A stretch of DNA of 64,000 bases from VXLM01 sp965242665 (lineage in GTDB: Bacteria; Chloroflexota; Dehalococcoidia; Lucifugimonadales; VXLM01), in contig OZ251484.1 in assembly GCA_965242665.1 (NCBI GenBank), positions 2,914,001-2,978,000 on the forward strand. The letters run 5' to 3'. The position numbers and the translations under genes were made by a program. Under the pieces are notes generated by a model. The model was not told where the DNA came from and did not search any database. It saw only the letters and a list, made by a program, of their open reading frames with translations. Numbering within the stretch: the first letter of the stretch is position 1; each line of letters opens with the position of its first letter. Shown here piece after piece: positions 7,916 to 17,068 of this stretch.

Positions 7916-9586
7916 ATGACAAAGTATATCTTCGTGACCGGTGGAGTCATTAGCTCGGTCGGCAAGGGAATCACCGTCGCATCCATCGGCCGCATCCTCA
8001 AGAGCCGCGGCATTACCGTATCCGTCATCAAGCTGGATCCCTATCTCAACGTCGACCCAGGCACCATGTCCCCCTACCAACACGGAGAAGTCTTCGTCAC
8101 GAAGGATGGGAGCGAGACGGATCTCGACCTAGGACACTACGAACGGTTCATCGATGTGAACCTCACCAGCTCGTCCAACGTCACTGCCGGCCAAATATAC
8201 AGCGATGTCATCGCCCGGGAGCGCCGCGGAGAGTTCTTGGGTGGAACGATTCAGATCGTCCCGCATGTTACCGACGCCATCAAACAGCGCATGTTCGACT
8301 TGGCGGACGAAAGCCATGCAGACGTAATCGTCGTGGAAGTTGGCGGAACCGTGGGAGACATCGAGGGCCGCCCGTTCCTCGAAGCCATCCGGCAGATGCG
8401 CAAGGACGTTGGACGAAGCAACGTCTTCTACATACACGTCACCTACCTTCCACACATTCCTGCGACCGGCGAACTGAAGACCAAGCCTACCCAACACAGC
8501 GTCAGAGATCTTAGAGCCGACGGCGTGCAACCCGATGCGATCGTGTGCAGAAGCGAAGAGACAGTCACCGACGAAATCAAAGACAAGATCGCGCTCTTCT
8601 GCGACGTAGATCGCGAAAGCGTCATCGGGGCGGAAACTGCGTCCTCGGTGTATCAAGTGCCCATGCTGCTCGAAGATGAAGGACTCGGCGATACCATCGT
8701 CGACGCCCTCGCCCTTCCTGCCGCCGCCCGAGACATGTCGGAATGGAGATCCATCGTGGAAGCCATTCTCACAACCGAGCACAAGACCACCATCGCGCTA
8801 GTGGGTAAATACGTCGATCTCCAAGACTCATACCTCTCCGTCAAGGAGGCGTTGTTTCACGCCGGCCTCGCGCACGAAACCAACGTTGAGATAATGTGGG
8901 TGGCAGCCGAGGAAGTGGAAGAGTCCGGCCCCGAGCAGATGCTCCACTCCGTTTCCGGCATCGTCGTACCCGGAGGATTCGGACCCCGCGGGATCGAAGG
9001 AATGATTGAGACGGTTCGCTACGCCCGGGAGAACGCAGTACCGTACTTGGGACTCTGCTTGGGAATGCAGGTCATGGTGATCGAGGCCGCGCGCAACCTG
9101 CTGGCCAAGCGAGGAGCGAACTCCACAGAGTTCGACTCCAGAACCCAGCATCCAGTTATCCACTTGATGCCGGATCAACGTCACATCGAGGAAAAGGGCG
9201 GCACCATGCGCTTGGGCGTATATCCATGCAAGGTCTCACCCAATTCCCTGGCATATCGTGCATACGGAGACCCACTCGTCCAGGAGCGCCACCGCCACCG
9301 CTTCGAAGTAAACAACGAGTACATCGAGGAATTTGAGGCCGTCGGATTCTGGCCAACCGGACTATCGCCCGATGACCGCTTCGTCGAGATCATGGAAATG
9401 GAAGACCATCCGTTCATGCTCGGCGTCCAATTCCATCCGGAGTTCCTGTCGCGCCCAAACCGCCCGCACCCACTCTTTCGCGATTTCGTCTCCGTCGCCC
9501 ATTCCACCCTCCGCGAAGGCAGTCAACACACCTTGCCCATAGATCGATCAAGTATTTCGGGCAAGAACGTTGCGCGGCCGGCCTAG
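7916..9586 (+). CDS. pyrG: CTP synthase
   Basis: 556 residues from the ATG at 7916 (ACGGAG just upstream); the open frame extends further 5' but the family N-terminus MTKYIFVTGGVISSVGKGI fixes the start. The N-terminal amidoligase domain shows KLDPYLNVDPGTMSPYQHGE. The C-terminal class I glutamine amidotransferase domain has the nucleophile in GLCLGMQ near residue 380 and the His/Glu pair in FHPEFLSRP. It converts UTP to CTP with ATP and glutamine. The gene has its own promoter and about 200-nt leader. Its stop TAG shares the CTAG tetramer with the stop of the convergent hydantoinase gene. Confidence 0.97.
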   Translation: MTKYIFVTGGVISSVGKGITVASIGRILKSRGITVSVIKLDPYLNVDPGTMSPYQHGEVFVTKDGSETDLDLGHYERFIDVNLTSSSNVTAGQIYSDVIARERRGEFLGGTIQIVPHVTDAIKQRMFDLADESHADVIVVEVGGTVGDIEGRPFLEAIRQMRKDVGRSNVFYIHVTYLPHIPATGELKTKPTQHSVRDLRADGVQPDAIVCRSEETVTDEIKDKIALFCDVDRESVIGAETASSVYQVPMLLEDEGLGDTIVDALALPAAARDMSEWRSIVEAILTTEHKTTIALVGKYVDLQDSYLSVKEALFHAGLAHETNVEIMWVAAEEVEESGPEQMLHSVSGIVVPGGFGPRGIEGMIETVRYARENAVPYLGLCLGMQVMVIEAARNLLAKRGANSTEFDSRTQHPVIHLMPDQRHIEEKGGTMRLGVYPCKVSPNSLAYRAYGDPLVQERHRHRFEVNNEYIEEFEAVGFWPTGLSPDDRFVEIMEMEDHPFMLGVQFHPEFLSRPNRPHPLFRDFVSVAHSTLREGSQHTLPIDRSSISGKNVARPA

Positions 9587-11673
9587 TCTGGGTTTACGTC
9601 GATTACGATGTTGTCCCACTCGTCTAGTCTGGCAAAGCAGCCGGGCGGGACGACCGTGGTCGCGTCGTACTCCTCGATGATGAGCGGCCCCGCCTTTGGA
9701 GAAGCGGGAAGTCGCGCTCGGTCGATCACATCCGTCCGTACTCTACCCATCTTGGGGTCGAAGCTAACCATCCGTCGATGCAGACTGGCGCTAGAGCGCG
9801 CACCGGACGCGCGGATTGGCACGGCCCCCTGCAGCCGACAAAATGCGGTCAAGCGCAAGTTCACGACCTCGGTCGCCTCGTCCTTTGCCTTATGGCCGTA
9901 CGTCCGATCATGCTCTTCATGGAACGCGCAGACGCTATCTCGAAGAACGTTGGAATCGAGAGGGTCGCCTGCAACAGGGATGGTCAACTCGTGAGCTTGA
10001 CCTGCGTATCGAAGATCCAGGTACTTGCCCCACCGAATATCCTCCGCGCGGTACCCGTCCTCGACAAGGGCGTCAGTGGACTGCTGGATGAACTGATCGA
10101 AGACACGGTTCAATCTCGCGGGGTCTGCTTCCGACGTGCTGGTGAAGTAAGTTTGTACGAAGTGACGCTCGGGTTTCGCTTGCAGTAAGCCAATGGCGGA
10201 AAACAACCCCGGCGACGGTGGCACTATCACTGTCTTGATCCCGAGCTCGCGCGCCATGTTCGCGGCATGAATTGGCCCGCTCCCTCCGAACGCCAAGAGA
10301 GTGAAGTCCCTCGGATCGCGGCCTCGGTACGTCGAGACTGCGCGGGTCGCCCGGATCATGTTCGCGTTTGCGATGTCGTGAACGCCGTGCGCTGTGTCGA
10401 GCGCCGATAGACCCAGCGAAGCCGCCGCCGATCTGATGCTCGAATCGGCCATGGATGAGTTTAACTCGACCTCACCTCCGGCCAGATACGTGGGGTTTAT
10501 GTAGCCAAGTACCAGATTGGCATCAGTGACCGTCGGTTCGGAGCCTCCCAGGTCATAGCAGGCTGGGCCAGGAAACGATCCCGCGCTGCGCGGCCCAACT
10601 TTCAGCGCTCCGCCGGAGTCTATCCAAACGATACTGCCTCCCCCGGCCCCGACCTCAGCCAAGTCGATTACGGGGACTTTCACGGCGTGGCCCCCGCCAG
10701 TAACGAGCTTGCTCGAAAGCGATATGCCAGAACCGACCTCATAGTCTGTCGTATAGCTCAGAGAACCGCGTTCTATGAGAGACGCCTTGGCCGTAGTGCC
10801 CCCCATATCGAATGTGATGATGTTCTCGATCCGGAGACGCCTGCCGAGGTTGTGTGCGGCGATCACGCCAGCTGCCGGGCCGGACTCCAGCATCTGTACC
10901 GGCGTTTGTGCGGCGCTGCGTGCTGACATGATTCCGCCGTTCGACTGCATGATGCGCACTGGCGCGCTTCCGCCCACTTGCTCGACTCGGCGAACGAGGG
11001 AATCGGTGTATGACTTGACGATGGGACCAAGATAGGCGTTCACCACTGTCGTGCTCGTGCGCTCGTACTCCCGAATCTCCGGAAGCACATCCACGGAAAG
11101 AGAAATGAACACGCCGGGCAGGGCGCGGATCAGCGCCTCTCCGACGGCGCGCTCGTGGTCTGGATATCGGTACGAGTGGATGAGGCAGACGGCGATAGAC
11201 TCGACTTGCTCCTTGCGGATGACTTCGATCGCCGCATCGATCGTGCTCTCGTCCAGAGGGATGATCACCTCGCCGTTAGATCCCACGCGTTCCGTTACCT
11301 CCAAGCGCAGCCTGCGTTCGACCAACGGCTTCGGCGGGGCGTAGAGCAAGCTGTACAAGGAGGGTACGCGCATCCGGCGCAACTCGATGACATCGCGGAA
11401 CCCCCGCGTCGTAATGAGCGCAGTTCTGGCTCCTTGCTGCTGGAGCACTGCATTGGTGGCGACGGTTGTGCCGTGCACGATTTCGTCAATACACCCTCGA
11501 GGGACGCTCCGCTCCGCCAAGAGTCGCTCCATCCCTTCGATGATGCCAAGCGAGAAATCGTCCGGCGTCGACGACAACTTCTTCGTCCAATAATCGCCGT
11601 TTGGGGCCGTGATGACGAGATCGGTAAAAGTGCCTCCGATGTCCGCGCCCAGTCTATATCCCATTCGACTCAC
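9583..11673 (-). CDS. Hydantoinase/oxoprolinase A-subunit family protein (HyuA-like)
   Basis: About 696 residues from a GTG (an ATG three codons later is equally possible; neither has a strong ribosome site). It opens RLGADIGGTFTDLV, the actin-like ATPase phosphate-1 motif of N-methylhydantoinase A / 5-oxoprolinase / acetone carboxylase beta subunits, with HGTTVATNAVLQ, SGPAAGVIAAHNLG and ITFDMGGTTAKASLI further on. HyuA proteins normally work with a HyuB partner in ATP-dependent ring opening of hydantoins or oxoproline. No HyuB gene is adjacent here, so the partner must be elsewhere or the protein acts alone. The last 4 bases overlap pyrG on the opposite strand. Confidence 0.88.
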   Translation of the reverse strand: MSRMGYRLGADIGGTFTDLVITAPNGDYWTKKLSSTPDDFSLGIIEGMERLLAERSVPRGCIDEIVHGTTVATNAVLQQQGARTALITTRGFRDVIELRRMRVPSLYSLLYAPPKPLVERRLRLEVTERVGSNGEVIIPLDESTIDAAIEVIRKEQVESIAVCLIHSYRYPDHERAVGEALIRALPGVFISLSVDVLPEIREYERTSTTVVNAYLGPIVKSYTDSLVRRVEQVGGSAPVRIMQSNGGIMSARSAAQTPVQMLESGPAAGVIAAHNLGRRLRIENIITFDMGGTTAKASLIERGSLSYTTDYEVGSGISLSSKLVTGGGHAVKVPVIDLAEVGAGGGSIVWIDSGGALKVGPRSAGSFPGPACYDLGGSEPTVTDANLVLGYINPTYLAGGEVELNSSMADSSIRSAAASLGLSALDTAHGVHDIANANMIRATRAVSTYRGRDPRDFTLLAFGGSGPIHAANMARELGIKTVIVPPSPGLFSAIGLLQAKPERHFVQTYFTSTSEADPARLNRVFDQFIQQSTDALVEDGYRAEDIRWGKYLDLRYAGQAHELTIPVAGDPLDSNVLRDSVCAFHEEHDRTYGHKAKDEATEVVNLRLTAFCRLQGAVPIRASGARSSASLHRRMVSFDPKMGRVRTDVIDRARLPASPKAGPLIIEEYDATTVVPPGCFARLDEWDNIVIDVNPD

Positions 11674-11714
11674 GCATGCTCATTCCGGCGCTCGCTCGCA
11701 TTCGATGTCCAACA

Positions 11715-13760
11715 TTACTCGTCCACCTCCGGGGTAGTTAGCTCTACCATCCACGCGCGGCCATTGCCTTCGATCCGCCCGGTAACGATCCGTGCGGTGC
11801 CGTACTGCGGAAGGACGATGCTCGCCAGACACTTGCCGTCGAATAGCAGTCCCCGCTCGATGAATTCGAAATCGAGGTTCTCGAATCCATGCTCCCTGCG
11901 ATCGTCCGGAAGGTCATTCTCGTCAATCGGATAGACGTGCAGGAAGAAGCGCTCGAAGGTTTCCTCACGTTCGCACGGCTCCTTGATATAGTACACCGTG
12001 CTGTCGTTAATGTACACGTCGAACTCCTCACGTGCCACGGGTTCGGTGGATACGATCGATTGGTACATGGCCCGATACCACGCCATGATACCGGCAGTAT
12101 CGTACAGGAAGAAGTGATGATTTTCCGGCGTGAGCAGGGCGTCCGTGTCGACGCGCTCGCGCATGAGGATGAATCCGCGCTCTAGGGCAGGAGGATACCT
12201 ATACTTGATGAAGCTCGAGCTCAGATAGTAATTCACCGCATGGTGCGCCCAGCCAAAGTACAATCTATAGGAACCGCCCAAATTGAGAACGGTGACGAGC
12301 TCTCCCGCAGTCAACTCACGGATGGCGGTCAATTCCTCCTCCATCGCATCCGATGTTCGAGCCGTCTCCGCGCTGTGACCGACGCGGCTCATCTGGAAGC
12401 TGGAAACTGCGAAGAACAGCAGCGCGATGACTGCCGCTGCCCCTAAGACGCCGTCTCGATTGGTCAGCCTCCTTGCCAAGAGCAGCACGATCGTGAAGAA
12501 GACCAATGGGAGTCCGATATAGTAGATGCTCTCGAATTCATGGAGTGCGGTAGTGTTGCGCATTGGCACGGCCCAAACGAAACCGAACGACGCCAGGGTT
12601 ACGAACAGGATTCTTGGACGGATGAACAGCGAACCGATCAGGCACGTAATCGAGAGGGCGACTCCGAAGACGGCGCTCCAGCGTTTCGATAGCCACGTTG
12701 GACTTTCGGCCGCATTGTCGCTGCCAAGTAAGGCGTAGGGGATGAACATTCTGAGGATGCTTCGGAACTGCGTCCCCAGGAAAGGCCGCCAATATAAGTA
12801 GGCCGCACGAGTGGTGTTGAAGTCATCGTCCCCTCCAATGCGTTTCACCATCGACTGGAATGACGGCAGTTCGGTCAAGGCGGTTTCGCCGTCCAGCGCA
12901 ATGTACTCCATGGCGAAGTTGAAGGTGAGGACAGACATACCCAAGAGCAGCGCTGCTATTCCCAGCGTCGTATAGCGGCTGCGAAGCAGCATGGCCGCCG
13001 CGTGTTTTCCTTGATGCAATACCGTTCTTTTATGCGGAGAATCGGCCGAGGTAGAGCGTGCCCGCATGAGCTCGCTCGCAAGGCCAATGATGATGAATGG
13101 CAGCAGCAGGGCGAAGATGACCCACCCCAGCAGCAGCCCGATGCACATCTTGACCACCAACTGACGGAAGCGGCCTTCCTGTATGAAGACGACCATACCG
13201 TGGAAAGTCAACATCAGCCCGAAGAAGACCCCCAATTCGCTGGCGGCGATCATGTCGTTGTAATACAGCAGGTAGTACGACGAGAACGCCAGCAGCGTCG
13301 CCGTCAGTGCGATCCATCGGTTGGACACGAGGCGGCAGAGTGAGAGATACACCAGAACTGCCGCACCCGAGACGAACAGCAGCATCACGATTCTGGCGGC
13401 AGTGATTTGCGCTGATAGATCACCGATAACAGGCAGGGTAGCCAGCTTGATACTTGCATAGCCGCCGATTGGAAAGCGGTTGTACGGCTTGTAGCGGGCG
13501 ATGCCGTCGTCCTCGATGATCTGACGCTCGAACCGCTGGAAACCGTGCTCATGGGAAATGTTCACCGCCACTGTCAGATGATGCGAGGACATCGCATTGT
13601 GAGTCCCCGGTCGGTATAAGGACCCGCGGTCGCCGCCGAACAGAAATACCGTCGAGAGTGCAATCAGGAGCAGGGCGAAGGGAAGCCAAGCGGACCGCAG
13701 CACGGACTCGAGTCGCTCGAACGGCGTCATGCTTTGGAGACGTGCCAGAAAAGCCAACAT
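11715..13760 (-). CDS. Multi-pass membrane protein, paralog 1 of 4 (GT-C-like, unknown function)
   Basis: 681 residues. About ten hydrophobic segments follow the N-terminal LRSAWLPFALLLIALSTVFL, then a soluble C-terminal region (about 575-681) containing YYIKEPCEREE, FFLHVYP, a REHGFENLDF motif, FDGKC and LPQYGTARI. Between the first two membrane segments is an extracytoplasmic loop with SSHHLTVAVN and YKPYNRFPIGGYASIKLATL that is conserved in all four paralogs. The topology is like GT-C glycosyltransferases, but no clear catalytic Asp/Glu pair was recognised, so enzymatic function is inference. A -10-like TATAGTATGAT ends 6 nt before the ATG, suggesting leaderless initiation. Confidence 0.75.
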   Translation of the reverse strand: MLAFLARLQSMTPFERLESVLRSAWLPFALLLIALSTVFLFGGDRGSLYRPGTHNAMSSHHLTVAVNISHEHGFQRFERQIIEDDGIARYKPYNRFPIGGYASIKLATLPVIGDLSAQITAARIVMLLFVSGAAVLVYLSLCRLVSNRWIALTATLLAFSSYYLLYYNDMIAASELGVFFGLMLTFHGMVVFIQEGRFRQLVVKMCIGLLLGWVIFALLLPFIIIGLASELMRARSTSADSPHKRTVLHQGKHAAAMLLRSRYTTLGIAALLLGMSVLTFNFAMEYIALDGETALTELPSFQSMVKRIGGDDDFNTTRAAYLYWRPFLGTQFRSILRMFIPYALLGSDNAAESPTWLSKRWSAVFGVALSITCLIGSLFIRPRILFVTLASFGFVWAVPMRNTTALHEFESIYYIGLPLVFFTIVLLLARRLTNRDGVLGAAAVIALLFFAVSSFQMSRVGHSAETARTSDAMEEELTAIRELTAGELVTVLNLGGSYRLYFGWAHHAVNYYLSSSFIKYRYPPALERGFILMRERVDTDALLTPENHHFFLYDTAGIMAWYRAMYQSIVSTEPVAREEFDVYINDSTVYYIKEPCEREETFERFFLHVYPIDENDLPDDRREHGFENLDFEFIERGLLFDGKCLASIVLPQYGTARIVTGRIEGNGRAWMVELTTPEVDE

Positions 13761-13766
13761 GAATTC

Positions 13767-13777
13767 ATCATACTATA
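13767..13777 (-). promoter_or_regulatory. -10 element directly before paralog 1 (leaderless start)
   Basis: On the minus strand TATAGTATGAT is followed by exactly 6 nt and the ATG. No Shine-Dalgarno fits in between. Confidence 0.45.
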
Positions 13778-13920
13778 TTGACTGCCGAAAACTCACAACG
13801 CAGCGGCGTTCGCGGTTCCGTTTGATCTATCGGCATGGATTACCCCCAGGTCGCCAATATGGACCGCCCCTAGATCGTAAATCCACCTGCCTACGTCATT
13901 CCCACAACCACCCACACCAT

Positions 13921-14120
13921 TCCCGCACCCATCCCGTCATTCCCGCACCCATCCCGTCATTCCCGCACCCATCCCGTCATTCCCGCACCCATCCCGTCAT
14001 TCCCGCACCCATCCCGTCATTCCCGCACCCATCCCGTCATTCCCGCACCCATCCCGTCATTCCCGCACCCATCCCGTCATTCCCGCACCCATCCCGTCAT
14101 TCCCGCACCCATCCCGTCAT
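13921..14120. repeat. Ten perfect tandem copies of a 20-bp unit
   Basis: Unit TCCCGCACCCATCCCGTCAT repeats ten times without a mismatch. The unit is one arm of the palindromic REP sequence plus a short linker, and the array runs directly into a complete palindrome at 14116. Lack of divergence means recent expansion or ongoing slippage. Not CRISPR: there are no spacers. Confidence 0.95.
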
Positions 14121-14208
14121 TCCCGCGAAGGCGGGAATCCCTCCCCCTGCGTCCGACGCCCATCCATTGCCATACCTGCACAAACACATCGAACCAACCG
14201 AATCGCAT

Positions 14209-14284
14209 TTGACAGAACAGAACCCACGTACTATCCTAGTCCTATGACCACTCCGTAAAACCATACCCCGAGGAGACAGCCCCA
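14209..14284 (+). promoter_or_regulatory. Consensus promoter plus RBS and ATG carried by element B
   Basis: TTGACA (14209-14214), 17-bp spacer, TATCCT (14232-14237), GAGGAGA (14270-14276) and ATG at 14284, opening MRETYEPPTTS. It reads toward the 3' end of paralog 2, so any transcript would be antisense to it. Confidence 0.6.
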
Positions 14285-14564
14285 TGCGCGAAACATACGA
14301 ACCCCCGACCACCTCCCCCGCCAGCCCTCCGTATGACCACACTCCCAGCGCGTCGGCCCTCCTCCCGCCGTCGACGCAAATCGACACAATCCGACAGAGT
14401 TCTACGAACCACAACGAAAACTCGTGCCCGCGCGTGACGTGCGCACGCGCGCGCGAGGCAACGGCGTTCCGTTGGATTTCTCTCGGCATGAATTGCGCCC
14501 AGGCCGCAGCGGATTCTTGGAGTTGCCGTCCCCTGGTCCTCATGCCAATAGATCGAACGCAACC

Positions 14565-14722
14565 GCGTTCGATCTGCCGATCACCACGAACTTCTGTGGG
14601 GACGCACGGGGGAACCTCCCTTCTCCATGAACTAGCCATCGGAGCACACGATAGTCGACGGGATGTCCGGGAAGGGCCCGAAATCATAGAAGAACGCATC
14701 GCCGCGTGTGAGGGCAGGAATG
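14565..14722. other. Gene-free stretch with a short segment repeated upstream of paralog 3
   Basis: No gene seen. The start shares GTTCGATCTGCCGATCA with 16898-16914, and 14640-14690 resembles 16985-17045 (both contain TAGTCG-TGGGATG-CCGGG-like sequence). The two spacers are therefore duplicated remnants of the same ancestral sequence, probably copied along with the membrane-protein genes. Confidence 0.45.
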
Positions 14723-16846
14723 TCATTCTTGCGCTTCCACGTCGAACACGCCCGACCAGATCACCCCATCGGAGTAGTCGAACTGCCCGGTCGAAATTCG
14801 CGCGATGTCGTACTGCGGGAGGCTCCGGACGGCAAAGCAGCCCTCCTCAGTTCGCCACCCAAGGTCGCTGAAACTAAAGTCAATGTTATCGAAACCAATG
14901 ATCCTGTTCCGGTATAGAAGATCGTTCTCTTCAAGCGGCATTACGTGCAAGAAGAATCTTGCATGGGTATTCTTGCATTCTCCAACCACGGTGTATATCA
15001 GATCGTTTCCTAGGCGATATACAGTATAATCAGATTCGATTATCGGGTCAGAAAGTTCGGAAATTCTTCCACTGTATACCGCTCTATTATAAGCAGATTT
15101 GGAAGCAAATCTATCGAAGTTTTCGCCTTGATAATCCGACATAGAGTAGAGGAACACTATCCGATTTTCTGGAGTGAGGGTGTCATATCCCTCTTCACGA
15201 CCGAACGTGACGACGAATTCTGCGATATCCAGATTCTCCTGCTCATTAGAATAGAGAATCGTGCTTCCTGTCAGATAATACGCCGCGCCGTAGGGTACTC
15301 CAGTAAGATGACTATCCCTAGGACGCTTGTGCTTGTCCCGAGTGGTTCCTTTCACGTCTTCATGGGGAACGAAGACCACTTTCCCATTTGTTAGATCGCG
15401 TATAGCCTCGAAATCGGAGATGACAGCCTCGTGAAATTCGCTTGTAGCCACTTCGTTCAAGACAGATTGGTAAGCGTTGTACTCTGCTCTTGCCATCTGG
15501 AAGCTGGACCCAATGAAGATGAGAAGTGCTGCAATTGATGCCCCGACAATGAGACGATCGTTTGACAGCTTGCGGATGTACAACAGAACGAGAGGGAAGA
15601 AGACAAGCGGGATGCCAATATAGTAGATACTCTCGAAGTCGTGGATGTCCAATGAAGTAGAGTTTCGCATTGGCAGCGCCCAAAAGAAACCGAACGACGC
15701 CAGGGTAGCGAACAAGATTCTCTGGTGGACGAACATCAATCCAACCAAACAGGCGCTTATAACGATTGTCGCGATGATGATCTGCTGCGATTTAAACGAT
15801 ATGATCGGAATCTTGCCGAGACTCGTAAAGTAGTAGTAGGGTAGTGACATTCCGCCGATGCGATAGAACTGCCCCTCCAGAAAATTCTCCCATGCCAGAG
15901 CATCGTTGGAGACCTGTGTGGCTGGAGTTTTTGCCGCCATCGACTTGAAAGAGGGCAATTCCGTCAGCGGCGTCCTGCCGTTCAGCGAAGCATACTCCAT
16001 TGCGAAGTTCAGTGTTAGGACGGACATTCCGAACAGCAGCGCCCCGACTCCAAGCAGCAAGTAGCGGCTTTGAATTAGCGCGGCCCCCCCGTGTTTTAGC
16101 TTGACGTAACGGGATGGACTAGAAGCGGCAGCGGCAAAACCCGCGCGCGACAGCTCGCTCACTATCCCAAAGATGATGAACGGCAGCAGCAGCGCGAACA
16201 CGTGCCAACCAAGCAACAGGGCGATACACGTCTTGATGAGCAGCTGGCGAAAGCGACCTTCTTGCATGAAGACCACCATGCCGTGGAAGGTCAGCATCAC
16301 TCCAAAGAGATCGGCCGTTAATTCCGTGGCGATCGCGTCGTTGTAGTACAGCACGTAGTACGACGAGAACCCAAGCAGAGTCGCCGTTAGTGCGATCCAC
16401 CGGTTGGATGCTAGACGGGATAGAGAGACATACGCCATGACCGCAGCTGCTGCGAAGAACAACAGCATCAGGATTCTAGCCGCCATGATTTGCCCGGACA
16501 GGCTGCCGCTGAAAGGCAGAGTAGCGAGCTTGATGATCAGGTAACCGCCGACCGGAAAGCGGTTGTATGGCGTGTAAGTAGGGTTGCCGTCTTCATCGAG
16601 GGTCTTACGATGGAACCCCGCCAAGCCGTGTTCGAATGAACGATTCACGGCCACGGTCAGATGCTCCGCCGATACTAGATCATGCCCGTACCCCCGGTAG
16701 AAGTGTCCTCGGTTGCCCCCGAAGATGAATACTGTCGACAGCGCCAGCAGCAAGAGGGCGAAGGGGAGCAGATGAGGTCGCAGCGCAGGCTTGATTCTGT
16801 CGATCAGGGTCATGTTTCTGAGACGCGGCGGCATGGGGAGCCCCAT
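14723..16846 (-). CDS. Multi-pass membrane protein, paralog 2 of 4
   Basis: 707 residues in the longest frame. It has the same plan as paralog 1: HLLPFALLLLALSTVFIFGG at the N-terminus, the loop SAEHLTVAVN and YTPYNRFPVGGYLIIKLATL, about ten membrane segments, and one C-terminal domain (FFLHVMPLEENDL, GFDNIDFSF, LPQYDIARISTGQF). It is the most divergent copy. Its 5' half is GC-rich like its neighbours, but the part at about 14900-15850 is clearly more AT-rich, so the gene may be mosaic. Three in-frame ATGs (16846, 16834, 16813) are possible; the first lies 6 nt from a TATAAT and would be leaderless. Function unknown; glycosyl transfer or polymer export is only a guess from topology. Confidence 0.72.
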   Translation of the reverse strand: MGLPMPPRLRNMTLIDRIKPALRPHLLPFALLLLALSTVFIFGGNRGHFYRGYGHDLVSAEHLTVAVNRSFEHGLAGFHRKTLDEDGNPTYTPYNRFPVGGYLIIKLATLPFSGSLSGQIMAARILMLLFFAAAAVMAYVSLSRLASNRWIALTATLLGFSSYYVLYYNDAIATELTADLFGVMLTFHGMVVFMQEGRFRQLLIKTCIALLLGWHVFALLLPFIIFGIVSELSRAGFAAAASSPSRYVKLKHGGAALIQSRYLLLGVGALLFGMSVLTLNFAMEYASLNGRTPLTELPSFKSMAAKTPATQVSNDALAWENFLEGQFYRIGGMSLPYYYFTSLGKIPIISFKSQQIIIATIVISACLVGLMFVHQRILFATLASFGFFWALPMRNSTSLDIHDFESIYYIGIPLVFFPLVLLYIRKLSNDRLIVGASIAALLIFIGSSFQMARAEYNAYQSVLNEVATSEFHEAVISDFEAIRDLTNGKVVFVPHEDVKGTTRDKHKRPRDSHLTGVPYGAAYYLTGSTILYSNEQENLDIAEFVVTFGREEGYDTLTPENRIVFLYSMSDYQGENFDRFASKSAYNRAVYSGRISELSDPIIESDYTVYRLGNDLIYTVVGECKNTHARFFLHVMPLEENDLLYRNRIIGFDNIDFSFSDLGWRTEEGCFAVRSLPQYDIARISTGQFDYSDGVIWSGVFDVEAQE

Positions 16847-16852
16847 AGACGC

Positions 16853-16863
16853 ATTATACTATA
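16853..16863 (-). promoter_or_regulatory. -10 element directly before paralog 2 (leaderless start)
   Basis: TATAGTATAAT on the minus strand is followed by 6 nt and the ATG at 16846, the same geometry as paralog 1. Confidence 0.45.
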
Positions 16864-17068
16864 CCCGCTGTACAGGAGGCGCACATCAGACGGGGTGTTC
16901 GATCTGCCGATCATGACAAGACTTGCACATAGGTGGACATTGCTCCGCCGTACTCCGCTATGGTGATTCATTTCCAGCATCTAGCCGACGAAACATGCGG
17001 TAGTCGTTGGGATGCCCGGGGGAGGAACCAGGATTATCGAAAGACGGAGCGGCACCGTCGATTCTGTG

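Larger units (their letters stand above)
13814..14564. mobile_element. Inverted-repeat-bounded composite element, copy B
   Basis: Ends at 13814-13837 and 14541-14564 are inverted copies matching at about 21 of 24 positions. Internal order matches copy A: a CGTAAATCCACC segment, REP-like arm, palindrome (14116-14140), promoter, RBS, short ORF and CG-alternating tract (about 14435-14455). It is unique in holding a ten-unit tandem array. No protein-coding gene is convincing. It separates membrane-protein paralogs 1 and 2. Confidence 0.6.

Noticed and set aside
13921..14120. Possible CRISPR array
   Set aside because: The repeats are directly abutting with no spacers, and the unit derives from a REP arm; no cas genes are in the window.
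13729..14247. 172-residue ORF rich in SFPHPSRHSRTHP repeats
   Set aside because: It is only the translation of the 20-bp tandem repeat and flanking element, without family similarity; its 5' end overlaps the antisense of paralog 1.
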